Shown here in pieces: positions 43,595 to 51,001 of a stretch of DNA of 64,000 nt. Numbering within the stretch: the first letter of the stretch is position 1; each line of letters opens with the position of its first letter. Where the stretch lies: assembly GCF_014642655.1 (NCBI RefSeq), contig NZ_BMIR01000007.1, positions 1 through 64,000 of the forward strand, written 5' to 3'. The notes beneath the pieces are model-generated. The model was not told where the DNA came from. It did no database searches and saw nothing but the letters and a program-made list of their open reading frames with translations. The DNA is from Pullulanibacillus camelliae. GTDB taxonomy: Bacteria; Bacillota; Bacilli; Bacillales; Sporolactobacillaceae. A program made the position numbers and the translations under genes.

Positions 43595-44818
43595 ATGACC
43601 AAAGCAGTGTATTATGAAGATGCCTATATCAAGCAATTCACCTCTCTTATTGTCCAAACAGGGGTTGATCAAGCAGAGCGTCCATATGTGATTCTTGAAG
43701 AAACTGCTTTTTACCCGACTGGCGGTGGACAGCCTTCTGATCAGGGCACGATTGAGGATATTCCTGTCATTGATGTTGAAAAGAGCAATGATGCAATTAT
43801 TCATTACTTGAAAAGTCCTTTGAAAATGAAACAAGGGACCAAAGTGACAGGGCGACTGGATTGGGAGCGGCGTTTTGATCATATGCAGCAGCATGCTGGA
43901 CAACATTTATTGTCGGCTGTATTTGCAGATCATTTTGGCTGGCAAACGACGAGCTTTCACCTTGGTCGTGAAATCAATACCATTGATCTATCAACAGATT
44001 CTCTCTCAGAAGCGGCTGTTCACGAAGTAGAACAGGCTGTGAATACTGTGGTTTTTGAGCATCGTCCGATCACAGCGACTTGGGTGGAAGGCGATGACTG
44101 GCAGCGTTATCCGTTAAGAAAACCGCCAACTGTATCTGAAAATATTCGTATCGTTATGATTGATCGTATCGATTATAATGCTTGTGGTGGTACGCATCCA
44201 AAAGGAACGGGTGAAATTGGCGCTGTAAAAGTCCTTGGCTGGCAACGTCATAAGCAAGGGACGAGGGTCTCTTTTATTTGTGGCTGGCGGGTCATCCATG
44301 ATTTTGGAAAAAAACAGCAATTGCTTAAGCAGCTGACACAAGCGCTCAACAGTCCTGAGGATGAACTTCCCACTGCCATAGATCAGCTTTTCGACAGGCA
44401 AGATAAACTGCAAAAGAAAGTAGAAGAGCAGAATGACACGCTTCTTGATTACGAAATTCGTGATCTCATCGCTGAAGCACAGCCATTCCATACGTATAAG
44501 CTCATTTCGACCAGCTTTGTTGACCGTTCTGTGAAAACCTGTCAAAAGCTAGTGGGGAGCATTACTGATCAAGAACCACGAGCAATTGTATTGGCTGTTA
44601 TACATAATGATGCCCGCCTACATTTCATCGCCGCTCGCGGGACAGAGCCTCATTACAATATGAATGCCATCGTCAGACAAGCCTTACCTTTTATTAACGG
44701 TAAAGGCGGAGGAAGACCTGAGCGCGCTCAAGGTGGTGGAGAAGCTGTTGTAACACCCGACTTCTTTTTAAAGCATGCAACACAGTTTTTAGAAAAAGAA
44801 ACTCTTGTGGAGGAATGA
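43595..44818 (+). CDS. alaX: Alanyl-tRNA editing protein AlaX (long form with DHHA1)
   Basis: This 407-residue, free-standing editing enzyme hydrolyses Ser or Gly mischarged onto tRNA-Ala. Zinc-binding motifs are visible as QHAGQHLLSA (HxxxH) and NACGGTHPKG (CxxxH), with the family start AFYPTGGGQPSDQG. A coiled-coil linker (about 225-285) leads to a DHHA1-type domain with NGKGGGRPERAQGGG at the C-terminus. GTGGAGG precedes ATG 43595. It begins a tight operon with yojF, bshB2 and yqkB, and its stop overlaps the start region of yojF. Confidence 0.93.
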   Translation: MTKAVYYEDAYIKQFTSLIVQTGVDQAERPYVILEETAFYPTGGGQPSDQGTIEDIPVIDVEKSNDAIIHYLKSPLKMKQGTKVTGRLDWERRFDHMQQHAGQHLLSAVFADHFGWQTTSFHLGREINTIDLSTDSLSEAAVHEVEQAVNTVVFEHRPITATWVEGDDWQRYPLRKPPTVSENIRIVMIDRIDYNACGGTHPKGTGEIGAVKVLGWQRHKQGTRVSFICGWRVIHDFGKKQQLLKQLTQALNSPEDELPTAIDQLFDRQDKLQKKVEEQNDTLLDYEIRDLIAEAQPFHTYKLISTSFVDRSVKTCQKLVGSITDQEPRAIVLAVIHNDARLHFIAARGTEPHYNMNAIVRQALPFINGKGGGRPERAQGGGEAVVTPDFFLKHATQFLEKETLVEE

Positions 44819-44820
44819 AG

Positions 44821-45165
44821 ATGGAAAGTATAAATAAAGAAAAGGTTCAAGAAGCATTGGATCTTTTTCTGAATCAAGATGTCTATTTGCATTTGGAGAC
44901 GACCAATGGTGTGTACACAGCGTTTAATGATGAAAATGCGCTTTCTGTTGGTGCATACATCCGCAACGGTAAAATCAATTACAGTATAGGCAAAATTACT
45001 GGCGTAGGTCCTTATCGTGTAGGACTAAAAATCGATTTAGGCTGGGTATATGCAGAAGGATTAACAGATTGGGAGTTAGATGATAAAGGGAGATTGCTGT
45101 TAGCTGGACACCATGCTGATGGAAAATTAGCAGCGGCACTGCAATTAAGTAAAGAACCATTCTAA
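44821..45165 (+). CDS. yojF: YojF family protein (DUF1806)
   Basis: This 114-residue soluble protein belongs to the YojF/DUF1806 family, which is nearly always encoded next to BshB2. Recognisable segments are DVYLHLETTNGVYTAF, GAYIRNGKINYS, GPYRVGLKIDLGWVYAEGLTD and LLLAGHHADGKLAAALQL. Its exact task in bacillithiol metabolism is not established. GGAGG at 44809-44813 fits ATG 44821 better than the ATG at 44815, which is one base from it. bshB2 follows after 23 bases. Confidence 0.93.
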   Translation: MESINKEKVQEALDLFLNQDVYLHLETTNGVYTAFNDENALSVGAYIRNGKINYSIGKITGVGPYRVGLKIDLGWVYAEGLTDWELDDKGRLLLAGHHADGKLAAALQLSKEPF

Positions 45166-45188
45166 GAGTAAATGAGGAGGACCATGAT

Positions 45189-45848
45189 ATGGAGAGACAT
45201 GTGCTCGTCGCCTTCCCTCATCCAGACGATGAGGCGTTTGGTGTAGCAGGAACAATTATTCATTATACACAAGCAGGTGTCCCGGTAACTTATGCCTGTG
45301 GAACACTTGGAGAAATGGGACGAAATATGGGGCAACCTTTTTTTGCAAATAGAGAAACTTTACCTGAAGTAAGAAAGAAGGAGCTCCAAAATGCTTGTAA
45401 AGTGATGGGGATTCAAGATCTCCGCATGATGGGCTTGCGCGATAAGACCATTGAATTTGAGGATGAAGAAGCGATTGCAGACAAACTCTACGCTGTTATA
45501 CAAGAAACTAAGCCATCATTGGTGATCACGTTTTATCCAGGCTATGCCGTTCACCCGGATCATGATGCTTATGGCGCCGCTATGATCAAGGCTTTGATGC
45601 GCCTACCAGAGAATGAACGTCCCACCATTCACTGTAAGGCCTTCTCCAAAAATTGTGAGGACTTTATTGGAAAACCTGACGTTATCAACGACGTTGCTGA
45701 TGTTCTTGACCAAAAATTAGATACAATTCGTGCCCATAAAAGTCAAACGGAAGCAAATTTTAAAGTGTGGGATGAAAAAATCGTCGCTCAAGATGCAGAA
45801 CTCCTCAATTGGCTTACCAAAGAAACGTTTTGGACATATAAAGGCTAG
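45189..45848 (+). CDS. bshB2: Bacillithiol biosynthesis deacetylase BshB2
   Basis: This 219-residue zinc hydrolase of the LmbE/PIG-L family removes the acetyl group from GlcNAc-malate in bacillithiol synthesis. Metal-binding motifs are FPHPDDEAFGVAGT near the start and VHPDHDAYG near residue 118. Its pairing with yojF marks it as BshB2 (YojG) rather than BshB1. AGGAGGACC precedes ATG 45189. Together with brxA at 9.8 kb, it indicates that this organism makes and uses bacillithiol. Confidence 0.95.
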   Translation: MERHVLVAFPHPDDEAFGVAGTIIHYTQAGVPVTYACGTLGEMGRNMGQPFFANRETLPEVRKKELQNACKVMGIQDLRMMGLRDKTIEFEDEEAIADKLYAVIQETKPSLVITFYPGYAVHPDHDAYGAAMIKALMRLPENERPTIHCKAFSKNCEDFIGKPDVINDVADVLDQKLDTIRAHKSQTEANFKVWDEKIVAQDAELLNWLTKETFWTYKG

Positions 45849-45862
45849 AGGGGATCAAAGTG

Positions 45863-46195
45863 ATGAATATCACTATAACCGATCGAGCCAATCAAGCTTT
45901 AGAAGAGTTAAACACTGTGGAAAACAGTTTATTAAAATTAAAATATGAAACGGAGGGCTGTGGCTGTGTCGTCTCAGGAGTGAACGAATTGTGGGTGGTC
46001 ACCGCGCCTGACGTTGATGATATTTTCATCGAAACCAACGGGACACCTATTCTTGTAGAACGGTCTAAACGGGTTTTTTTGGATGAAGCGCTGACCGTCG
46101 ATTACTCAGATGTCACCCAGATGTTCATGCTTAAAAGTCCTAATCAAATCTTGAATCCAAGAATGCGGTTATTGAATAAAGTGAATGTTCGGTAA
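45863..46195 (+). CDS. yqkB: YqkB-type HesB/IscA-like protein
   Basis: This 110-residue protein belongs to the iron-sulphur-biogenesis (HesB/IscA) fold and most resembles B. subtilis YqkB. It retains a TEGCGCVVSG cysteine pair near 33-36 and ends with QMFMLKSPNQILNPRM. The classical CG-C tail of true A-type carriers is absent, so cluster transfer is not assured. GAGGGGATC precedes ATG 45863, and GTG 45860 is also in frame. It closes the alaX-yojF-bshB2 operon and is followed by a strong terminator. Confidence 0.85.
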   Translation: MNITITDRANQALEELNTVENSLLKLKYETEGCGCVVSGVNELWVVTAPDVDDIFIETNGTPILVERSKRVFLDEALTVDYSDVTQMFMLKSPNQILNPRMRLLNKVNVR

Positions 46196-46200
46196 ACATG

Positions 46201-46237
46201 ACGCACAAGAAAGATACGTTCTTTCTTGTGCGTTTTT
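46201..46237 (+). terminator. Intrinsic terminator of the alaX operon
   Basis: ACGCACAAGAAAGA / TCTTTCTTGTGCGT is a perfect 14-bp stem with a five-base loop and a T run. Confidence 0.95.
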
Positions 46238-46312
46238 AAAATTTTTCTTGGGATAATTCTTTTCTTCTTGTAACACTCTAGAAGAGATATAATGAAAAGG
46301 AGGCTATTAAAA

Positions 46313-46939
46313 GTGAAATTAGCGGCCCATGAGCTTCATGCATTGAATGAATTGACGATGAGTTGTGTGAATTCGATCACGAATATGGGGTATATGCTAC
46401 AGCATGTGATGGATCCAGAATTTAAAGCGATTTTAGAAAGACATTTTCCTCTTCATGTTCGTGATTACAATATGAAAGTAGAGTTCCTAACTCAAGCGCA
46501 AGGGGCGACAAAGGAGTTACCTCTATTAAAGGAGGAAGCCAAACTCAACGATTTTACGGCATCTCCTGTGGCAACTTATCCACCCATACAGCCAAGAACG
46601 ATGGTAGATAATATGAATGATCGTGAAATGGCAACAGCCTATTTGTTAACTCTGAAACGGGCCGGACGAGAATATGCCTGGCAGGCGATGGAAATGGCTA
46701 ACCCTGAAGTCCGTTCGTTTTGCCAAACTGCCTTTATGATGAGCTGTTCACATGCCTATGACATATGGCAATATATGGTTCAAAAAGGGTACTATCCGCT
46801 TGAGGCTGCTGATCCTACTATGACAACCAAAATTGCAGCGATATATCAAGTAGTTCCTGAAAACCAGCCACATATTCAGCAGTATATAGCTGAACATCAA
46901 AATCCAATTGCAGGACAAAGTAACCAGCTTTATCAGTGA
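46313..46939 (+). CDS. CotF-family spore coat protein
   Basis: This 208-residue helical protein carries the CotF domain in two similar halves. One spans about 8-65 (LNELTMSCVNSITNMGYMLQH onward) and the other about 110-165 (REMATAYLLTLKRAGREYAW onward, ending MMSCSHAYDIWQYMVQKGYY). Such ferritin-like helical proteins are coat components or spore-associated. The last 30 residues are Gln/Pro-rich. AAAAGGAGG lies nine bases before GTG 46313, and the ATG upstream overlaps the RBS. It has its own terminator. Confidence 0.88.
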   Translation: MKLAAHELHALNELTMSCVNSITNMGYMLQHVMDPEFKAILERHFPLHVRDYNMKVEFLTQAQGATKELPLLKEEAKLNDFTASPVATYPPIQPRTMVDNMNDREMATAYLLTLKRAGREYAWQAMEMANPEVRSFCQTAFMMSCSHAYDIWQYMVQKGYYPLEAADPTMTTKIAAIYQVVPENQPHIQQYIAEHQNPIAGQSNQLYQ

Positions 46940-46965
46940 AATCCAAGTGACATGTGCTTGTCGAG

Positions 46966-46998
46966 AGACCCGTGTTCATCATTCTACGGGTCTTTTTT
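46966..46998 (+). terminator. Intrinsic terminator of the cotF-type gene
   Basis: AGACCCGT / ACGGGTCT is followed by TTTTT. Repeat family 1 copy D begins directly after it. Confidence 0.88.
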
Positions 46999-46999
46999 C

Positions 47000-47310
47000 A
47001 AAAGAAAAGAAAGTAAAATTTCTGGTCATGAGGACGGTGCGGCTTACCGCTCCAGGCCGCTCGCTTTCCGCGGGAAAGTGGTAAGCCTCCTCGCGCCTGC
47101 GCACTGCTAAGGTCTTACCGATCTCCCACTTCCCGCAGGACTCTAGTATCCACATCATGAGTCAGCGGCGCCCGAGGAACACACGTTTTTAGAGTGTTCC
47201 GAATCGCGCGCCTTGCACTCCAATCCACTTGTTCAGGCAATGAAGTCTCTTCCATATCTGCTGATGCTCTAACTAGACAAGGACCAGAGCTTTACGCGCG
47301 GTTTTTCTTA
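47000..47310 (+). repeat. Dispersed repeat family 1, copy D
   Basis: This full-length copy starts AAAGAAAAGAAAGTAAAATTT and ends GCGGTTTTTCTTA. It shows the best-kept internal pairing, where GCGGGAAAGTGG / CCCACTTCCCGC arms (near 47079 and 47127) enclose a GC-rich loop. It lies between the cotF terminator and the next gene. Confidence 0.85.
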
Positions 47311-47405
47311 TTTTGGTTCTGGTTAAAAAAGGCGTGGGGCTTAAATTATACTTCAGCATAGTATATATTAGATTCATACATGACTAGAAAGGAGCAAAGA
47401 ATTGT

Positions 47406-48056
47406 ATGACACAATCCATACGAAATATTTACTGTGTTGGCCGAAATTATGCGCAGCATGCCAAAGAGTTAAACAACGAAGTCCCAACCTCGCCCTTCTT
47501 ATTTTCCAAACCGACGCATGCCTTAGTAGAGGCTAAGAGCCAATCCATCCCACTACCAGGTCATCGGGGCACTATTCACTATGAAGCAGAATGGGTTGTA
47601 CATATTTGTAGACCCTATCAAAAAGGGATGTCGTTAGAAGATTTGATTGATAAGATGGCGCTTGGCATAGATTTTACTTTGCGTGATGTTCAAAGCGAAT
47701 TAAAGAAAAAAGGACAGCCTTGGTTGCTCGCGAAAGGGTTCCCAAATTCAGCGATCATTAGCAAATGGATAGACTTTCCTGGTCTGGAAACCTGTAAGCA
47801 AACGCCTTTTTCTTTATGGAAGAATGATCAAAACGTCCAAACGGGTAATATTGAAGAGATGCTTTTCGATTTACCGTCGATTATTGCATTTACGGCAGAG
47901 CACTTTGGCCTAGGCGAGGGGGATATCATCTACACTGGAACCCCATCAGGTGTAGGCCCAGTGGCAGATCAAGATAAATTTGTTTTAAAATGGGGTGAAG
48001 CGTCTCTCGCAGAATTTACCGTTGATTTGCAATCCTCAAGGGTGGGGAAAAACTAA
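47406..48056 (+). CDS. Fumarylacetoacetate hydrolase family protein
   Basis: This 216-residue enzyme of the FAH superfamily (YcgM/FAHD1 type) splits C-C bonds of acylpyruvates or decarboxylates oxaloacetate using a divalent metal. Metal and catalytic residues lie in IHYEAEWVVHI, GIDFTLRDVQSE, LAKGFPNSAII and YTGTPSGVG. AAAGGAGC precedes ATG 47406. It stands alone, flanked by repeat elements on both sides. The substrate is unknown because no aromatic catabolic cluster is adjacent. Confidence 0.9.
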   Translation: MTQSIRNIYCVGRNYAQHAKELNNEVPTSPFLFSKPTHALVEAKSQSIPLPGHRGTIHYEAEWVVHICRPYQKGMSLEDLIDKMALGIDFTLRDVQSELKKKGQPWLLAKGFPNSAIISKWIDFPGLETCKQTPFSLWKNDQNVQTGNIEEMLFDLPSIIAFTAEHFGLGEGDIIYTGTPSGVGPVADQDKFVLKWGEASLAEFTVDLQSSRVGKN

Positions 48057-48109
48057 AAGAGGTTACTCGAATACCGAAAGATAAATTTTAAAAGCAGTTA
48101 GGGGAAACG

Positions 48110-48232
48110 GAAGCGTCGTAAGCGGCGACTCCTAGAGGGAACGGGGCGAGCTTTACTTCACGAATAAACTTCGCGTTGTTCCGAGGAAGCTGACTACGAA
48201 GCCTAATCTAGTAGATGCAGGAACAGGGAACA
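48110..48232 (+). repeat. Dispersed repeat family 2, copy c
   Basis: GGCGACTCCTAGAGGGAACG, GGGCGAGCTTTACTTCACG, AATAAACTTCGCGTTGTTCC, GAGGAAGCTGACTACGAAGC and AGATGCAGGAACAGGGAAC follow the family order seen at 28547 and 34575. This appears to be the most complete copy. Confidence 0.75.
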
Positions 48233-48281
48233 CAAATCGTCTATTCCAAAATGTATTGAAACCACTGGAAAAGTTCCCTTA

Positions 48282-48372
48282 CCTTATTTTTTGTCATGGC
48301 ACAAGGAAGATTCGGTGCTGATTTCATTTCAGGTACTCACTTTCCGCGGGAGAGTGGTAAGACTAGCTCATC
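48282..48372 (+). repeat. Dispersed repeat family 1, fragment E
   Basis: TTGTCATGGCACAAGGA, TCGGTGCTGATTTCATTTCAG and CTCACTTTCCGCGGGAGAGTG correspond to roughly the first 85 bases of family 1. The match ends after GGTAAG and family 3 copy c begins within ten bases. Confidence 0.6.
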
Positions 48373-48380
48373 ATTACCAT

Positions 48381-48560
48381 CCCAAAAAGTCAAGTGCTTT
48401 TTGGGATCCCGATTGTTCGTCGGAGTCGTGACCTTGGAAAGCGAAATATTTGACTGAGCGCTTCATGACTCACTTAAAAATCGGAACGCATTATTCGAAA
48501 TGGGTGAATGCGTTCTGCGGGCTTCTCTATGAGCCGAATACGTCTGTTCCAGTCGCTTTC
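48381..48560 (+). repeat. Dispersed repeat family 3, copy c
   Basis: CCCAAAAAGTCAAGTGCTTTTTGGG forms a local hairpin. GATTGTTCGTCGGAGTCGTG, GAGCGCTTCATGACTCACTT, GGAACGCAT / ATGCGTTC arms and CTTCTCTATGAGCCGAAT then follow in family order. The rest of the stretch to 48747 shows no gene. Confidence 0.7.
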
Positions 48561-48747
48561 ATAATTTCTAACTTCGCTCACGCTCTTAGGAAGATGATCA
48601 TTTAAGTACCGCTGTGATTTTCACTGTCTAAGGCTTGCCGACACCTCTTAAGTAGGTAATTTGCAAAATCCCATTAGGAGAACTAGTGATACGTGAGGGT
48701 CAAGTAACAGTGTGTTATATTCAAAAAATCTACAAAAAGGGGAACGG

Positions 48748-48776
48748 TTGTTTTCTTTTTGTCCTTTAGTTATAAT
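48748..48776 (+). promoter_or_regulatory. Promoter of the Rpn-type nuclease gene
   Basis: TTGTTT (48748-48753) and TATAAT (48771-48776) are spaced by 17 bases. Confidence 0.6.
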
Positions 48777-48838
48777 AATGAATAGATAATCTCCTCTCAG
48801 AGTATGTTCGCATCATGTTAAATAAGGATGTGAAATGT

Positions 48839-49876
48839 ATGTCAGTTCCCTTAAAAATCGTCTGTGAAACCCCTTCATCTTATCTTGATCAAGACCGCCT
48901 TTGGAAAGAAATTATTACTGAATTATTTGAACCATTTGTATTATTTTTTATGCCAGACCTATTTGAACAGCTGGATTGGCAAAAGCAGCCTGAAATGCTG
49001 GAACAAGAGCTTCATGGTATCGATGTGAATAGAAAAGGAAGGAGAGAAGCTGATAAGCTTGTTAAGGCCTATCTCAAGAATGGGCAGGAACAATGGATTT
49101 TAATTCATATTGAGATCCAGGGACAGCCGGATAAGGATTTTTCTTTTCGTATGTTTCAGTACTTTTACAGAATTTTGGATAAATACAAACAAAAAGTAGT
49201 AGCACTAGCTCTTTTCACAGATAACAGTAAAGTATTTAGACCTGATCCATTTCATTATCACTTTTATGGAACAGAGGTTCACTACACATACAATTTTGTA
49301 AAATTATTAGAACTGGATGAGACAATGCTTCTTCTTTCGAAAAATCCTTTTGCCCTAGCGCTTTTAGCAGGAAAGTACGTCATAAAAAGTAAGAATAGTC
49401 ATCAGCGTTATCATTATAAACGACAGTTGTTCGAACTCATTAAAAAGAAGTATAATGATAATCGAACAAGTCAAAAAATGCTTCGGAAAATCTTGATCTT
49501 TATTGATTATTTACTACAAGTCCCTCAATCACTAACCGCTGAGCTTTATAGCACGATTAATCCGCTGATGATAAAGGAGGAATCAAAGATGTCAGGATTG
49601 CTTGATGGACCTTCTCCAACGATAAGAAGTTATATTGAACATTTAAAAGCAGAGGGTAAAGCAGAAGGTAAAGCAGAGGGTAAAGCAGAAGGTAAAGCAG
49701 AGGGTCTAGAAGTTGGAAAACAAGAAGGCATGCAAGAAGGGGAACGCCAAGCTAAGCAAAGTATTGCCAAGGCCCTTTTACGAGAGGGGCTTGAACAAGA
49801 GCTGATAGTGAAAGTCACTGGATTATCTCAAGAGGATATCAGTAATATCATTAAACAATCTGAGCCAAAGAATTAA
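48839..49876 (+). CDS. Rpn-family PD-(D/E)XK nuclease / putative transposase-related protein
   Basis: This 345-residue protein has the COG5464/PDDEXK_2 layout. The predicted nuclease core is Asp72 in READKLVKAY and Glu92-x-Gln94 in IHIEIQGQ, followed by FSFRMFQYFYRIL. Rpn proteins promote recombination in E. coli and are often mislabelled as transposases. The C-terminal third contains four to five KAEG units encoded by a 12-bp tandem repeat, then a Gln/Glu-rich helix. AAGGA selects ATG 48839. It lies in the repeat-rich, gene-decaying part of the window. Confidence 0.85.
   Translation: MSVPLKIVCETPSSYLDQDRLWKEIITELFEPFVLFFMPDLFEQLDWQKQPEMLEQELHGIDVNRKGRREADKLVKAYLKNGQEQWILIHIEIQGQPDKDFSFRMFQYFYRILDKYKQKVVALALFTDNSKVFRPDPFHYHFYGTEVHYTYNFVKLLELDETMLLLSKNPFALALLAGKYVIKSKNSHQRYHYKRQLFELIKKKYNDNRTSQKMLRKILIFIDYLLQVPQSLTAELYSTINPLMIKEESKMSGLLDGPSPTIRSYIEHLKAEGKAEGKAEGKAEGKAEGLEVGKQEGMQEGERQAKQSIAKALLREGLEQELIVKVTGLSQEDISNIIKQSEPKN
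49649..49705 (+). repeat. 12-bp tandem repeat in the Rpn-type gene
   Basis: GCAGAGGGTAAA and GCAGAAGGTAAA alternate for 4.75 units, encoding AEGK repeats in frame. Length change by strand slippage would keep the frame. Confidence 0.9.
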
Positions 49877-49940
49877 AGTGAGCGTTTAATTGAACGCATT
49901 TAACGTTATTTGGAAGTGATGCGGTGTCGGGGGCTGTATT

Positions 49941-50553
49941 ATGGATCTAACTGTTGAATCAAAAGATCTACAAAATTATTTAAATGAAACGCCTGAAGTC
50001 GATTTCTCTCATCCAGAGAAAAAAGATAAAGCAAGGGAATTATTTGTTGGAGCTCAGCTCTTTCTGATATAGAAAAAGCAAAACTTGCTTTTACCTTTGT
50101 TAGAGATACCATTTCTCATTCTTGGGATATCCAAAATTCTATGGTTACCGCTACAGCCTCTGAGGTTATACAGCAAAAACACGGGATATGCTATGCCAAA
50201 ACCATGTTACTTGCGGCGCTATTACGTACTCAAAGTATTTCTGTGGGTTTTTGTTATCAGAGGCTTTTACTATTTGATTCTCCTGAACAGGGGATTGTCT
50301 TCATACACTGAATGCGATTTATTTGAAGGCTATTAATAAGTGGATGCGCTTGGATGCTCGTGGAAATAAAAAGGGAGTAAACGCGCAATTTTCACTAAGT
50401 GGTGAACAACGCGCATTTTCTGTTAATAAAGCTTTAGGTGAAAAGGATTATCCCATGATATATGTTGCTCCTCATCCCAAGACAGTCGCTGTTCTCCAAG
50501 AACAGACCGATACACTTGTCATGTACAAGCGGCATTTGCCTACTTGCCTGTAG
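49941..50553 (+). pseudogene. Transglutaminase-like gene broken by two frameshifts
   Basis: Three consecutive frames together make one transglutaminase-like (Cys-His-Asp) protein. ATG 49941 opens MDLTVESKDLQNYLNETPEV and stops at 50072. The next frame from about 50054 gives SALSDIEKAKLAFTFVRDTI and the catalytic Cys in KHGICYAKT, stopping at 50311. The third frame from about 50302 gives HTLNAIYLKAINKWMRLDAR with the expected His and Asp, ending at TAG 50553. Each junction needs a one- or two-base change. No single complete frame exists, so the product is almost surely lost unless the sequence has errors here. Confidence 0.85.
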
Positions 50554-51001
50554 AAACATAAGAGTTGGGGAAGCCCATTAATATATACAGCCCCTCTTTT
50601 TTCCTCACTAGCGAAAATACAATCATTCGTGCAGACCACTATCAACACTTTACCTTTTAACAATTTAATAAATTAAATGGGTATTTAAAAGTCATTTTAT
50701 CACATGAATTCAGCCAAAGATTTTAAAGGATTTGATATACAAGTGGAGTGATAAGAAGCCCTTCCTTGATTAGCGGAGTACTTAAAAGAAACGACTCGGA
50801 TCACTTTTACCTGAAAGCCGGCTAAAGTTAAGCATGTGATGTGGATACCGCGAGGATAAGCGCTTTACTAATAACATAAGTATAGCATATTTTTCTTATT
50901 TTTATCAGACTATAATTAATGGTCTTAATTATTTATACTTTATACATCTTTCGATCAATGATTCTCTTTCAATCACAAGGGATGCAAAGAGGAGGGTGTT
51001 T
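50554..51001 (+). other. Intergenic region with a possible T-box remnant
   Basis: GAAAGCCGGCTAAAG (50812-50826) followed by GTGGATACCGCGAGG (50840-50854) resembles the Stem III to T-box part of the argS leader (GCCGGCTAA ... GTGGTACCGCGG), but has one inserted A in the T-box core and no terminator stem after it. No gene was seen in the 448 bases. The AGAGGAGGG at 50988-50996 is the RBS of the next gene. Confidence 0.35.

Noticed and set aside
47000-47310. CRISPR-like or tandem array in the repeat-rich regions
   Set aside because: The repeats are long, diverged and dispersed singly, with no regular spacers.
48839-49876. Calling the Rpn-type gene a transposase and the region an insertion sequence
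   Set aside because: No terminal inverted repeats or DDE motif were found. The protein has a PD-(D/E)XK nuclease core, and the flanking repeats are not its termini.
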